Shown here: piece by piece, positions 42,545-50,529 of the stretch
How positions within the stretch are numbered: the stretch's first letter is position 1
Layout: each line of letters opens with the position of its first letter
Assembly: GCA_947258815.1 (NCBI GenBank)
Contig: CAMYJW010000011.1
Location: forward strand, 32,831 to 96,830
Length of the DNA stretch: 64,000 nucleotides
From: an uncultured Sphingomonadaceae bacterium
GTDB taxonomy: Bacteria > Pseudomonadota > Alphaproteobacteria > Sphingomonadales > Sphingomonadaceae
Reading direction: 5' to 3'
Program-made: the position numbers and the translations under genes
The notes under the pieces: generated by a model
What the model was told of the DNA's origin: nothing
Databases searched by the model: none
Seen by the model: only the letters and a program-made list of their open reading frames with translations

Positions 42545-43384
42545 ATGCGCTTAGCAAGAGTGAGCAAAGACGGAAAAATCGGCCTCGCGGCAAAATCGGG
42601 CGATGCGGTCACCGTTGTCTGGGATGAAAGCCTTGCCGATCTCGATACGCAGATTGCCAATGGCGCGCTTGCCGCGGCCGCAGCCAAAGCCGCCGCTGGC
42701 GAAAGCGCTGATGAAGCCTCGCTGACATTCCTGCCGCCAGTGGCAAATCCCGCGAAGATCATCTGCCTTGGCCTCAACTATCGTGATCATGCCGAAGAAT
42801 CCGGCCTTGGCATTCCCGATTTTCCGGTACTGTTCGGCCGCTTTGCTTCAAGCCTGATCGGCCACGGCGCGCCGATCATCCTTCCCAAGGTTTCCGAACA
42901 GCTTGACTGGGAAGCCGAACTGGTTGTCGTCCTTTCCAAAGGCGGCAAGAACATTGCAGAAGCAGACGCGCTGGATCACGTTGCCGGATATTCGGTGTTC
43001 AACGATGCCTCGATCCGCGATTATCAGCTGCGCACGCCGCAGTGGACTGCAGGCAAGAACTTTGACGATACCGGCGCTTTCGGCCCATGGCTGGTCACAC
43101 CTGAAGAGCTGCCCGCTGGCGCAGCTGGACTCAAAATCGAATGCCGGGTCAACGGCAACGTGATGCAAAGTTCAAACACCAGCAACCTGATCTTTGACGT
43201 CAAGGGCACTATCGCTCTGCTTTCAAGCTTCATGACGCTGAACGCGGGTGATGTGCTGGTTATGGGCACACCGGGCGGCGTTGGCGTGGCGCGCGATCCG
43301 CAAGTCTGGATGAAAGCAGGCGATGTCTGCGAAGTCGAGATTGAAGGTGTCGGCCTGCTCAGCAATCCGATTGTTGCCGAATAA
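42545..43384 (+). CDS. Fumarylacetoacetate hydrolase (FAH) family protein
   Basis: 279 residues from ATG 42545 with GGAGAAT upstream. The N-terminal strand-rich part is followed by the FAH core: ICLGLNYRDHAEESG, PVLFGRFASSLIGHGAPI, LDWEAELVVVLSKGG (Glu metal ligands), GYSVFNDASIRDYQLR and GDVLVMGTPGGVG. Members hydrolyse or decarboxylate beta-diketo or oxo-acid products of ring cleavage. In this block it may act after the extradiol dioxygenase encoded next. It has the full metal-binding set, so it should be active. Confidence 0.93.
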   Translation: MRLARVSKDGKIGLAAKSGDAVTVVWDESLADLDTQIANGALAAAAAKAAAGESADEASLTFLPPVANPAKIICLGLNYRDHAEESGLGIPDFPVLFGRFASSLIGHGAPIILPKVSEQLDWEAELVVVLSKGGKNIAEADALDHVAGYSVFNDASIRDYQLRTPQWTAGKNFDDTGAFGPWLVTPEELPAGAAGLKIECRVNGNVMQSSNTSNLIFDVKGTIALLSSFMTLNAGDVLVMGTPGGVGVARDPQVWMKAGDVCEVEIEGVGLLSNPIVAE

Positions 43385-43407
43385 TCCGCCAAACCCAGAA
43401 TGCCCCT

Positions 43408-43431
43408 GAATATCCCCTCGAATATCCCAAG
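43408..43431. repeat. 12-bp tandem duplication before the dioxygenase gene
   Basis: GAATATCCCCTC then GAATATCCCAAG: two 12-bp units differing at the end. The second unit runs into the AAGGAG ribosome site of the dioxygenase gene at 43441. Probably replication slippage. Confidence 0.6.
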
Positions 43432-43440
43432 GAGAGCCCG

Positions 43441-44376
43441 ATGAAACGCCCAAACGTGCTGGCCGTCCATTCGATTGATCACTTCGGACTGCAGGTTCCC
43501 GATCTGGAGGAAGCGCGCGGCTTTTACGATGCGTTCGGCCTCGATGTGAAAGACGAAGACGGATCGCTGGGGCTTTATGCCCATGGCAAGCCACACCGCT
43601 GGGCGCGGCTTTTCAAAGCCGATGCCAAGAAGCTGCACTACATCTGTTTTGGCATTTTTGCCGAAGACGAAGCCGCCTTCTCCGCCCATCTCGAAGCATG
43701 CGGCGTGAACCGGATCGATCCGCCGGCCGGTGCCGATGCGCAAGGCGTGTGGTTCGAAGGCTTCGATGGCCTGCCGCTTAACATCCGCGTTGCCGACAAA
43801 GTCAGCCCCAGCGCCAAGAGCAAGTTCGAAGCGCTGACGGTTGGCCCGGGTGAAACCGCATCGGTGTTCAACTCGTCCGCTCCCAAAACGCACCCGCGCG
43901 GCCTTTCCCATTTTGCGATCTATGCATCGGATGTTGCTGGCGGGATCGCATGGTATGAAAAAGTGCTGGGCCTGCGGCTGTCTGACGGCAGCGGCCCGGT
44001 TGTGGCGTTCCTTCATGGCGCGCACGGCAGCGATCATCACCTGCTGGCGCTGGTCGGCTCCAGCCATCGCGGGCTGCATCATTCAAGCTGGGATGTTGGC
44101 TCGGTTCAGGAAATCGGCCTGGGTTCGGCGCAGATGATGCGGGCGGGCTATACCAAGGGCTGGGGCGTTGGCCGCCATGTGCTTGGCGCCAATTATTTCT
44201 ATTACGCCAGCGACCCTTGGGGCAGCCACGCGGAATATTCGGCGGACATCGATTTCATCCCCGCCGATTGTGACTGGCCCGCCAATGCCAACCACGCACC
44301 TGAAGACAGCTTTTATCTTTGGGGCCCGGACGTGCCGGAAGGCTTTGTCGACAACACCGAACCTGCAGGAAACTGA
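43441..44376 (+). CDS. Type I extradiol ring-cleavage dioxygenase (VOC superfamily)
   Basis: 311 residues, the size of two-domain BphC-like enzymes. The C-terminal catalytic domain has iron ligands His157 (GLSHFAIYASD), His213 or 214 (GLHHSSWDV) and Glu265 (SHAEYSAD). His200 (SDHHLLAL), His246 (GRHVLGANYFYY) and Tyr255 match the second-sphere acid/base residues of BphC. It should open a catechol-type ring next to the hydroxyls. The domain-1 VOC repeat (SIDHFGLQVPDLEEARGFY) is non-catalytic as usual. Flanked by an FAH-family gene and an alpha/beta hydrolase, which fits a meta-cleavage sequence. Confidence 0.93.
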   Translation: MKRPNVLAVHSIDHFGLQVPDLEEARGFYDAFGLDVKDEDGSLGLYAHGKPHRWARLFKADAKKLHYICFGIFAEDEAAFSAHLEACGVNRIDPPAGADAQGVWFEGFDGLPLNIRVADKVSPSAKSKFEALTVGPGETASVFNSSAPKTHPRGLSHFAIYASDVAGGIAWYEKVLGLRLSDGSGPVVAFLHGAHGSDHHLLALVGSSHRGLHHSSWDVGSVQEIGLGSAQMMRAGYTKGWGVGRHVLGANYFYYASDPWGSHAEYSADIDFIPADCDWPANANHAPEDSFYLWGPDVPEGFVDNTEPAGN

Positions 44377-44379
44377 ACA

Positions 44380-45105
44380 ATGGCGACTTTCCTTTTGATG
44401 CATGGCGGCGGCATGGGCGGCTGGACATGGAAATTCATGCGGGCGCAGCTCGAAGCCAAAGGGCACACGGTCTATACCCCCACGTTTACCGGATTTGGCG
44501 AGCGTGAGCACCTGATCGGGCGCGATATCGGCAATGCAGTCCATGTGCTCGATATCGTCAATGTCGTGAAATATGAGGATCTGAGCGATGTCATCATGGT
44601 CGCCCATTCCTATGCGGGCACGGTTGCGCCGGGGGTTCTGGCCGAAGCGGGGGATCGCATTCGCCGGGTGATCTATCTTGATGCGATCATCCCCAAAGCC
44701 GGTGAGCGGATCGCTTCGATGATGGGCTTTGCCAGCGAAGAAGAAGCCGCAGGCCTCGATGCCATGCTCGAAGCAGGCGAAGGCCCGATCGGCTCTGGCG
44801 TGCACGAACAGCAGCGCGCAATGGCCAAGGATCACCCCCATATGATGGATCGTGATCGCGAACAGTGGCTGCTCGATCACTTGTCAGATCAGCCCATGCG
44901 CGCGACCAGCTGTGTCATTCCCGTGGGTGCGGAATCGATCACCCATCCTGTCGATTATATCGCGGCAGAACACACAATCATGGGCATGATGCATGAACGT
45001 GCGCGCGAACTGGGCTGGACGATGCACAACCATCCGGGCGACCATGCCTTCAATGTCGGTGATCCCGAAGGCGTGACGAAAATCATTCTGGAGATCGTCG
45101 GCTGA
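44380..45105 (+). CDS. Alpha/beta hydrolase
   Basis: 241 residues. Oxyanion strand MATFLLMHGGGMGGWTW; nucleophile Ser77 in VAHSYAGT (the usual GxSxG is AHSYAG, with Ala at the first Gly); acid Asp in YLDAIIP; catalytic His222 in GDHAFN. This is the plant salicylate-esterase/methylketone-synthase-like branch (DUF-type EstA/RsbQ relatives) rather than the classical BphD branch. It may hydrolyse an ester, lactone or ring-cleavage product. Its TGA overlaps the ATG of the SDR at 45105 (TGATG). Confidence 0.88.
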   Translation: MATFLLMHGGGMGGWTWKFMRAQLEAKGHTVYTPTFTGFGEREHLIGRDIGNAVHVLDIVNVVKYEDLSDVIMVAHSYAGTVAPGVLAEAGDRIRRVIYLDAIIPKAGERIASMMGFASEEEAAGLDAMLEAGEGPIGSGVHEQQRAMAKDHPHMMDRDREQWLLDHLSDQPMRATSCVIPVGAESITHPVDYIAAEHTIMGMMHERARELGWTMHNHPGDHAFNVGDPEGVTKIILEIVG

Positions 45106-45869
45106 TGGATACCAACGCACTCTTTTCCGTGGCCGGGCGCGTTGCGCTGGTAACCGGCGGCAGCGCCGGGATTGGCCGGATGATCGCGCAAGGCCTCGCC
45201 GCGGCAGGCGCGCGCGTTTATATCTGCGCCCGCAATGCAGAGCGCGTGGCCAAGGAAGCAGACAGCATCGAGGGCGATGTGATCGGCATCGCAGCGGATA
45301 TTTCAACGCTCGAAGGCATTGAGACGCTGGTTTCGGAGTTGTCCGCGCGCGAAAAGGCGCTGCATATCCTTGTCAACAATGCCGGCACGCTTTCCGATGC
45401 GCCGATTGACGAATTTTCCGAAGCGGACTGGGACGGGGTGATTGATCTTAACCTCAAATCGCCGTTTTTCCTGATCCAGAAACTGTTGCCGTTGTTGCGC
45501 GCGGGCGCGGTGGCGGAGCACCCTTCCACCGTGATCAACATCGGTTCTGTCGGCGCGCTGAAAATCGGCCCGCGCGAAGTCTATGCCTATCAGGCATCGA
45601 AAGGCGCGATCCACTGGCTGACCAAATCGCTGGCCAAGAACCTTTCGAAGGACAACATCACCGTCAACGCCATCGCACCGGGCTTTTTCGAAAGCGACAT
45701 GACCGTCATCACCGACGATGCGATGCGCGAAATGGTTACATCAATGGTGCCGCGCGGGCGCACCGGGCTGGCCGAAGATATGGCGGGCGCGGCGATTTAT
45801 CTCGCCTCGCGCGCCGGATCGTACGTTACCGGATCGGTGATCCCGGTTGAGGGCGGCCTGTCGATCTGA
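45105..45869 (+). CDS. SDR family oxidoreductase, RhlG-like
   Basis: 254 residues. TGGSAGIG cofactor loop; VYICARN after strand 2 (Arg, NADP likely). LVNNAGTLSDAPIDEFSEAD, Ser in NIGSVGAL and YQASK are present. Same subgroup as the SDR at 39179: PIDxF loop and long pre-catalytic loop AGAVAEHPSTV. Each of the two lies near an acyl-CoA dehydrogenase gene, which hints at a duplicated set (SDR plus dehydrogenase). Directly followed by a palindromic site at 45871, so transcription may be re-initiated after it. Confidence 0.92.
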   Translation: MDTNALFSVAGRVALVTGGSAGIGRMIAQGLAAAGARVYICARNAERVAKEADSIEGDVIGIAADISTLEGIETLVSELSAREKALHILVNNAGTLSDAPIDEFSEADWDGVIDLNLKSPFFLIQKLLPLLRAGAVAEHPSTVINIGSVGALKIGPREVYAYQASKGAIHWLTKSLAKNLSKDNITVNAIAPGFFESDMTVITDDAMREMVTSMVPRGRTGLAEDMAGAAIYLASRAGSYVTGSVIPVEGGLSI

Positions 45870-45870
45870 C

Positions 45871-45886
45871 CCTCACCAACGATAGG
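45871..45886. promoter_or_regulatory. Candidate operator, copy 7 of the palindrome
   Basis: CCTCAC CAAC GATAGG, two mismatches in the left arm but the right half GATAGGTTGTCA is identical over 12 bases to the 36897 site before the paralogous acyl-CoA dehydrogenase. It begins two bases after the SDR stop and ends 34 bp before the ATG at 45921. Confidence 0.5.
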
Positions 45887-45920
45887 TTGTCAGCACAACT
45901 GCCGAGTGCAAGGAAAAGTC

Positions 45921-47084
45921 ATGGATTTTAGTCTGACCGAAGAGCAAATCGCCTTTCGCGACGTGGTGCGTCGCTGGGTCGATGCAGAGCTGCCCAAAGA
46001 CCTTATGCGCAAGCTTGAGGCTGATGAAGAAAACTATCCCTATGAAATCTGGGATAAACTGAAGGAGCAGGGCTTCTTCGGCATCGGCATCCCGGAAGAA
46101 TATGACGGGCTTGGCGGCGATGTTGTCATGCAGATGATTTTCGCGCGCGAAATGGCGCGCACTGCAGGCGGCCTGCTATGGGTCTGGGGGCTGACTTCTT
46201 TCGGCGGCGCAAAAACGATCACCGTGGCGGGCAGCGAAGAACAGAAAAAGCGCTGGCTGCCCGCAATGGCGGCCGGAGATTTGCGCGTATCATTGTCGAT
46301 GACAGAGCCTGACGGCGGCACCGACGTGCTGGGCGCGATGAAAACCTTTGCAGACAAGGTGGACGGCGGCTGGAAGCTCAACGGCGCAAAAATGTGGACG
46401 ACCGGCGCCAAAGCGGCAGACCGGCTGCTGGTCCTTGCCCGCTCTGATCGCAATGCCGAAAAGAAGCATCATGGCCTGATCGCGCTGTTCGTCGATGCCA
46501 AATCGCCCGGCATCACCAGCAGCCTGCTGCCCAAGCTGGGCATGCGCGCGATGGGCAGCTGCGAAGTCCATTACGAGGACGTGTTCGTTCCCGACAGCGA
46601 TGTTCTGGGCGAACCGGGCAAGGCGTGGGGCGCAATGCTGCCCAGCCTCAACAACGAACGGATCATGGTTGGCGCGCAGTGTCTGGGCGCGATTGACGGC
46701 GTGCTTGAAGATGCGCTGGAATACATGATGCAGCGCAAGGCGTTTGGCGACGTGATCGGGCGCTTCCAGATCCTGCAGCATTATGTCGCCGATATCGCCA
46801 CGGCACAAAAGCTGACCGAACTGCTGCTTTATAATGTTGCGTGGATGCAGGCCAATAACATGCCGTGCGGCAACGAGGCCAACATGCTGAAGATGGTCGC
46901 CACCGAAAACGCCGTGAAGTCTGCCGATCTGGGCATCCAGATTATGGGCGGAATGGGCTATTCGGCGGAAACCGATATGCAGCGTTACTGGCGCGATCAC
47001 CGCATCTTGCGCATGACGCCGATTTCAAACGAAATGGTGCGCAATTCGCTTGCCGAAAATCTCGGCCTTCCGCGTTCATTCTGA
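45921..47084 (+). CDS. Acyl-CoA dehydrogenase family protein
   Basis: 387 residues from ATG 45921 with AAGGA upstream. Central FAD domain (LSMTEPDGGTD, WKLNGAKMWTTGA), C-terminal helices (QRKAFGDVIGRFQILQHY, QIMGGMGYSAE). Same length as the paralogue at 36998 and very similar along its whole length, including the LGLPRSF end. The catalytic Glu of YEGT is replaced by Pro367 (RMTPISNEM). Either the base sits elsewhere, as in isovaleryl-CoA-type enzymes, or the two proteins work as an unusual heteromer. Followed by two MaoC-type genes, a typical beta-oxidation order. Confidence 0.92.
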   Translation: MDFSLTEEQIAFRDVVRRWVDAELPKDLMRKLEADEENYPYEIWDKLKEQGFFGIGIPEEYDGLGGDVVMQMIFAREMARTAGGLLWVWGLTSFGGAKTITVAGSEEQKKRWLPAMAAGDLRVSLSMTEPDGGTDVLGAMKTFADKVDGGWKLNGAKMWTTGAKAADRLLVLARSDRNAEKKHHGLIALFVDAKSPGITSSLLPKLGMRAMGSCEVHYEDVFVPDSDVLGEPGKAWGAMLPSLNNERIMVGAQCLGAIDGVLEDALEYMMQRKAFGDVIGRFQILQHYVADIATAQKLTELLLYNVAWMQANNMPCGNEANMLKMVATENAVKSADLGIQIMGGMGYSAETDMQRYWRDHRILRMTPISNEMVRNSLAENLGLPRSF

Positions 47085-47095
47085 CAAGGTAGCCC

Positions 47096-47548
47096 ATGGA
47101 CGATCTTCCCCCCGCTCCCGATGTTGCCGGAACCTCGCTTGACGGAACCGATGTGTTCACGATCAGCGCCGAGGAAAATGCCGCATTGTGCCGCTCTACC
47201 GGAGTGGAACCGGCCGCCGATGGCAGCGCGCACCCGATTTACTATTACATCGCCACGCAGGTCGCGATGGGCAAAACCGTCGCGGGCGTGTGCGAAACGT
47301 GCGAATTTGATGTTGAAGACGGCCCGATGATGGGATCGTCCGGCGTCAAATTCGAAGGCCATCTGAAAGTTGGCGAAGATTATAAAGTGACCGGCGAAAT
47401 CCTGAGCCTGGTGCGCAAGAAGAGCCGTAAACTGGGCGTGATGGACGTGCTGACATATCGTCTGCGGCTGCACCCTGCCGCTGGCGGCGACGCTGTGGCT
47501 GAGACGGACAATGTCTGGGTTCTCCCGCGCAAGGAGCTGGCCGCATGA
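47096..47548 (+). CDS. MaoC-like (FAS1-type dehydratase N-terminal) hydratase subunit
   Basis: 150 residues, hot-dog fold. AHPIYYYIATQVAMGKTVAG is the long helix of the hot-dog domain; VKFEGHLKVGEDYKVTGEI and KLGVMDVLTYRLRL are strands. The Asp-x4-His catalytic pair of R-hydratase 2 is not evident here. This fits an N-terminal-type half that pairs with a catalytic MaoC subunit, and the next gene overlaps it by ATGA (47545). Together they should hydrate an enoyl-CoA made by the acyl-CoA dehydrogenase. Confidence 0.82.
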   Translation: MDDLPPAPDVAGTSLDGTDVFTISAEENAALCRSTGVEPAADGSAHPIYYYIATQVAMGKTVAGVCETCEFDVEDGPMMGSSGVKFEGHLKVGEDYKVTGEILSLVRKKSRKLGVMDVLTYRLRLHPAAGGDAVAETDNVWVLPRKELAA

Positions 47549-47943
47549 GCACCGCAACCGTTAACGTGGGCGATGCCCTGCCCCCTTTCGCGATTGACAG
47601 CGTCAGCCCCGATGCCATGCGCGAATGGTCTGTTTTCCTGGCCGATCCCAATCCGATCCACCTTGATGTCGAGGTGGTCAAGGCCAAGGGCCTTGGCGAT
47701 AAGCGGATCAATCAGGGGCCGATCAACGTTGCCTATATGATGAACATGCTGATGGCCGCCTTTCCCGGCTGCCGGATCGAAGCAATGGATTCAAAATTTC
47801 TCGACAATGTCTATGAAGGTGATCGCGTGGTCGCTTCGGGCACTGTCACGGCGGTTGAGGGCAATCGCGTTTCGTGCGAATTTACGCTCGATGTCGATGG
47901 CCGGGGCACCGTCAATGCCGGCACAGCCACCATTCTGATTTAA
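47545..47943 (+). CDS. MaoC-like dehydratase/hydratase subunit
   Basis: 132 residues, hot-dog fold. The motif WSVFLADPNPIHLDVEV gives Asp and His in the D-x4-H arrangement of (R)-specific enoyl-CoA hydratases (Asp in LADPNPIH, then His), followed by QGPINVAYMMNML as the central helix. YEGDRVVASGTVTAVEG are later strands. It overlaps the upstream subunit gene by four bases and probably forms a heterodimer with it, as in steroid side-chain hydratases of actinobacteria. Confidence 0.88.
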   Translation: MSTATVNVGDALPPFAIDSVSPDAMREWSVFLADPNPIHLDVEVVKAKGLGDKRINQGPINVAYMMNMLMAAFPGCRIEAMDSKFLDNVYEGDRVVASGTVTAVEGNRVSCEFTLDVDGRGTVNAGTATILI

Positions 47944-47960
47944 ATCCAAGGAGAATAGAA

Positions 47961-48509
47961 ATGCCCAGCGGACCTTTTGCCCATGTGTGCATGGTCGTAC
48001 GCGATCTCGACAAGGCGATCGAAGACTGGACCAAGATCCTGCGCGTTCTTGATCCCCAGTCGCTCGAACAGCGGATCGTGAAGTATGACGAGTTTTCAAG
48101 CGGCGACGATGCCGGCATGAAGTGGGCAACCTTCGTCAACGATTACTCAACCGAAATTCAGTTCATCCAGCCTGCCCCCGGCACGCCGATGGGCCGCCGT
48201 CTGGACAAGGTTGGCGAACATGTTCACCACCTGTGCTTCAGCACCGATGACGTGCCCGGCGCGATGGAACAGCTCAAAGCGGCGGGCCTTGATCTGCCCG
48301 GCGATGGCCAGACATTCAACGATCCCGACATGACCTGGCAGAAATGGAGCTGGGTCGGCGCGAAAAGCACACATGGCTGCCTGATCGAAGTTGCTTCGCC
48401 TTATGAAAGCAAGAACGACGGCAAATGGCACCATGCGCCGCAAAAGTTTGCCTATAAAGGCCCCGGCGAACACCCCAGCCATGCCGAAACCGTGCCCGTC
48501 ACGGCCTGA
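47961..48509 (+). CDS. VOC family protein
   Basis: 182 residues from ATG 47961 with AAGGAG upstream. FAHVCMVVRDLDKAIEDW starts module 1; VHHLCFSTDDVPGAMEQLKA starts module 2; TEIQFIQP and CLIEVASP carry acidic metal-ligand candidates. The set His, Glu, His, Glu matches methylmalonyl-CoA-epimerase-like VOC enzymes. It is related to the VOC protein at 2632. Epimerase action on a CoA ester in a beta-oxidation block would make sense, but this is inference. The downstream hydrolase gene overlaps its 3' end. Confidence 0.85.
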   Translation: MPSGPFAHVCMVVRDLDKAIEDWTKILRVLDPQSLEQRIVKYDEFSSGDDAGMKWATFVNDYSTEIQFIQPAPGTPMGRRLDKVGEHVHHLCFSTDDVPGAMEQLKAAGLDLPGDGQTFNDPDMTWQKWSWVGAKSTHGCLIEVASPYESKNDGKWHHAPQKFAYKGPGEHPSHAETVPVTA

Positions 48510-49359
48510 GTTGTCTGGCACTCTCGTCAAGTTCAAAGGTGACGGGCTGGAGCTGGCCGGAGACGCATTTGGCGATCCGGCGGCGCCGCCCGTCCTTTTC
48601 TTTCACGGCGGCGGCCAGAGCCGTAACGCCTGGCGCGGTTCGGCGCGCAAAGTGGCCGAGGCCGGGTATTACGGCATCACCTTCGATCTGCGCGGGCATG
48701 GCGCAAGCGACTGGGCAGCGGATAGCGATTATCTGCTCGATGCTTTCGGGCGAGACATCGAACGCCTGCTCTACCAGTTCGAACGCCCCGTCACGCTGGT
48801 TGGCGCATCGCGCGGCGGGCAGGCCACGCTGGTTGGCGGATCGCGCCATCCCGATCGGGTTCGGCTGATCCTGCTGGCAGACGTTGCTCCCGATATGCGC
48901 GCCGACGGGATCGATGATCTGCGCATTTTCTTTGCAAACAGCGCGCGCGGCTTCGAAACGCTTGACGATGCGGCCGATTCGCTGGCCACAAACCTCAAAC
49001 AGGCGCGAATTGCCGATGCGGGCAAGCTTGCACGTTCGATGCGGCAGGATGATGCCGGGCGCTGGTTCTGGCTGTGGGATCCGGCCACCGGAAACCGCGA
49101 GTTCCTTGCCCCGCCCAGCGAGAATGAATCGCTTCTGGCAGCGGCAGAGCGGGTGACATGCCCGGTTATTCTGGTGCGCGCCGAACTCAGCCATTTGCTG
49201 ACCGATCAGGGCGTCGCGAACTTTCAAATCCTGGCTCCGCAGCTTAAAGTGGTGACCGCGCACGGCGTGGGGCACATGTTCACCAATGATCGCAACGACG
49301 AATTCGCCGCCGACCTGCTTGACTGGCTGGCCGACATTCCCGAGCAGGCAAACGCATGA
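48481..49359 (+). CDS. Alpha/beta hydrolase
   Basis: 292 residues from ATG 48481, which overlaps the VOC gene by 29 bp; TTG 48511 (282 residues) is an equally possible start and neither has a good ribosome site. PVLFFHGGGQSRNAW gives the oxyanion region, LVGASRGGQATLVGG the nucleophile Ser (AxSxGG), VILVRAELSHLLTD the acid region and HGVGHMFTNDRNDEF the catalytic His. Similar to haloperoxidase/epoxide-hydrolase-like and MhpC-like C-C hydrolases. It may cleave the extradiol product. The stop overlaps the SDR start at 49356. Confidence 0.85.
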   Translation: MPKPCPSRPELSGTLVKFKGDGLELAGDAFGDPAAPPVLFFHGGGQSRNAWRGSARKVAEAGYYGITFDLRGHGASDWAADSDYLLDAFGRDIERLLYQFERPVTLVGASRGGQATLVGGSRHPDRVRLILLADVAPDMRADGIDDLRIFFANSARGFETLDDAADSLATNLKQARIADAGKLARSMRQDDAGRWFWLWDPATGNREFLAPPSENESLLAAAERVTCPVILVRAELSHLLTDQGVANFQILAPQLKVVTAHGVGHMFTNDRNDEFAADLLDWLADIPEQANA

Positions 49360-50108
49360 AACACAATGCCGCCTTCGTTGTTGGCGCGACCGGCGGACTG
49401 GGCCGGGCCGCCGCGCTTGCCCTTGCGCAGGATTGGAGCGGGATCGCACTTTCCTATCGCTCCAGCGCCGACAAGGCCGAGGCCGTGCGCGCCGAACTGC
49501 CCGAAACCTGCGAAGGGCTTCCCGTTCATTGCGATCTTGCCAACGCGGCCTCCGTCTCCTCGGCAATTGAACAGGCGAACGCGCATTTCGGCGGCATCGG
49601 CACGATGGTTTTCGCGTCCGGCGTTGCAATCGAACAGCCGTTCGTCAGCAAGATCACCGAAGACGAATGGCGCGAAGTGATCGAAACGGAACTGATCGGG
49701 CTGACTCGCGTCGTTTCCGCCACTTTGCCGATTTTCCGCCAGCAGGGCGGCGGCAATTTCGTGATCGTGGTTTCGGTTGCGAACTATACGTTCCCGCCCG
49801 GAGATGCGCTGTCTTCCGTTCCCAAGGCCGGGATGGAAGCGTTGGGCCGCGCCATTGCCAAGGAAGAAGGCAAGTTTGGCATTCGCGCCAACATGGTTGC
49901 GCCGGGCATCATCGATGCTGGCCTTGGCACGCATTTTCTCGAAACGCTCTATTCACCGGAAATCTGGGAAGCGCAGAAGAAAACCATCGCCTTGCGCCGC
50001 TTTGGCACCGGCGAGGAAATAGCCGAGGCAATTGCCTTTCTCGCGTCACAGAGGTCACGCTATATTACCGGCCAGACGATCATCGTCGACGGAGGGTTTA
50101 GCCTTTAG
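49356..50108 (+). CDS. SDR-fold protein lacking the catalytic tyrosine
   Basis: 250 residues. The cofactor loop is VGATGGLG and strand 2 ends ALSYRSS (NADP-like). FASGVAI replaces NNAG. Where the catalytic YxxxK should be, the sequence is LSSVPKAGMEAL: Lys is kept but the Tyr position is Ser. The nearest Tyr (ANYTFPPGD) is 13 residues before the Lys, which does not fit the enoyl-reductase Yx6K spacing either. The rest (APGIIDAGLG, ITGQTIIVDGG) is normal. It may be a non-reductive SDR-fold enzyme or use a Ser-based mechanism. Coupled to the hydrolase by an ATGA overlap. Confidence 0.88.
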   Translation: MKHNAAFVVGATGGLGRAAALALAQDWSGIALSYRSSADKAEAVRAELPETCEGLPVHCDLANAASVSSAIEQANAHFGGIGTMVFASGVAIEQPFVSKITEDEWREVIETELIGLTRVVSATLPIFRQQGGGNFVIVVSVANYTFPPGDALSSVPKAGMEALGRAIAKEEGKFGIRANMVAPGIIDAGLGTHFLETLYSPEIWEAQKKTIALRRFGTGEEIAEAIAFLASQRSRYITGQTIIVDGGFSL

Positions 50109-50149
50109 GCGACGACGGCGCGACCGGCAGAAATTTCGATTATGACGAT

Positions 50150-50524
50150 ATGGAGGATCAGGTGATGGAAGAACATGTCAGGGCAATTTATTCGTGCTGG
50201 AACGCGGGCGACCGCGACGGCGTGCTTGCCGCTTTCGCCGCGCTGGGGCCCAAAGGCTATACCATCGAATATGTCGGCAACGCGCCGCTTGATGGCGAAG
50301 CAGCCGTGCAGGACATGTGGGACAATTATGGCGGCACCTGCACCACCGATATCACCCAACTGATCGTCAACGGCGATGAGGCAGCCGCGCTGATCCAGAA
50401 CAACGTGCATTCCGATGAAGGAACCACCACCCTTCCCAGCATCGAAACCTATCATGTGAAGGATGGCGTGCTGGCAGTCCGGTATTTCCATCAGGCCCCC
50501 GAAGGCAGCTATCTGCAGGAATAA
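50150..50524 (+). CDS. SnoaL-like NTF2-fold protein
   Basis: 124 residues from ATG 50150; an ATG at 50165 (MEEHVRAIYSCW) is also possible, and AGGTG before it could serve as ribosome site. EEHVRAIYSCWNAGDRDGVLAAF is the first helix pair of SnoaL-like proteins; YTIEYVGNAPLDGEAAVQDMW and the strands TTDITQLIVNGDEAAALIQN and VKDGVLAVRYFHQAPEG follow. Family members are isomerases, cyclases and dehydratases of small ketones. No catalytic residues can be assigned with confidence. Five bases before the amidohydrolase gene. Confidence 0.75.
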   Translation: MEDQVMEEHVRAIYSCWNAGDRDGVLAAFAALGPKGYTIEYVGNAPLDGEAAVQDMWDNYGGTCTTDITQLIVNGDEAAALIQNNVHSDEGTTTLPSIETYHVKDGVLAVRYFHQAPEGSYLQE

Positions 50525-50529
50525 CCGCG

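Noticed and set aside
48391..48480. Longer start for the hydrolase at 48481
   Set aside because: The extra 30 residues overlap the VOC gene deeply, are basic and lack hydrolase similarity.
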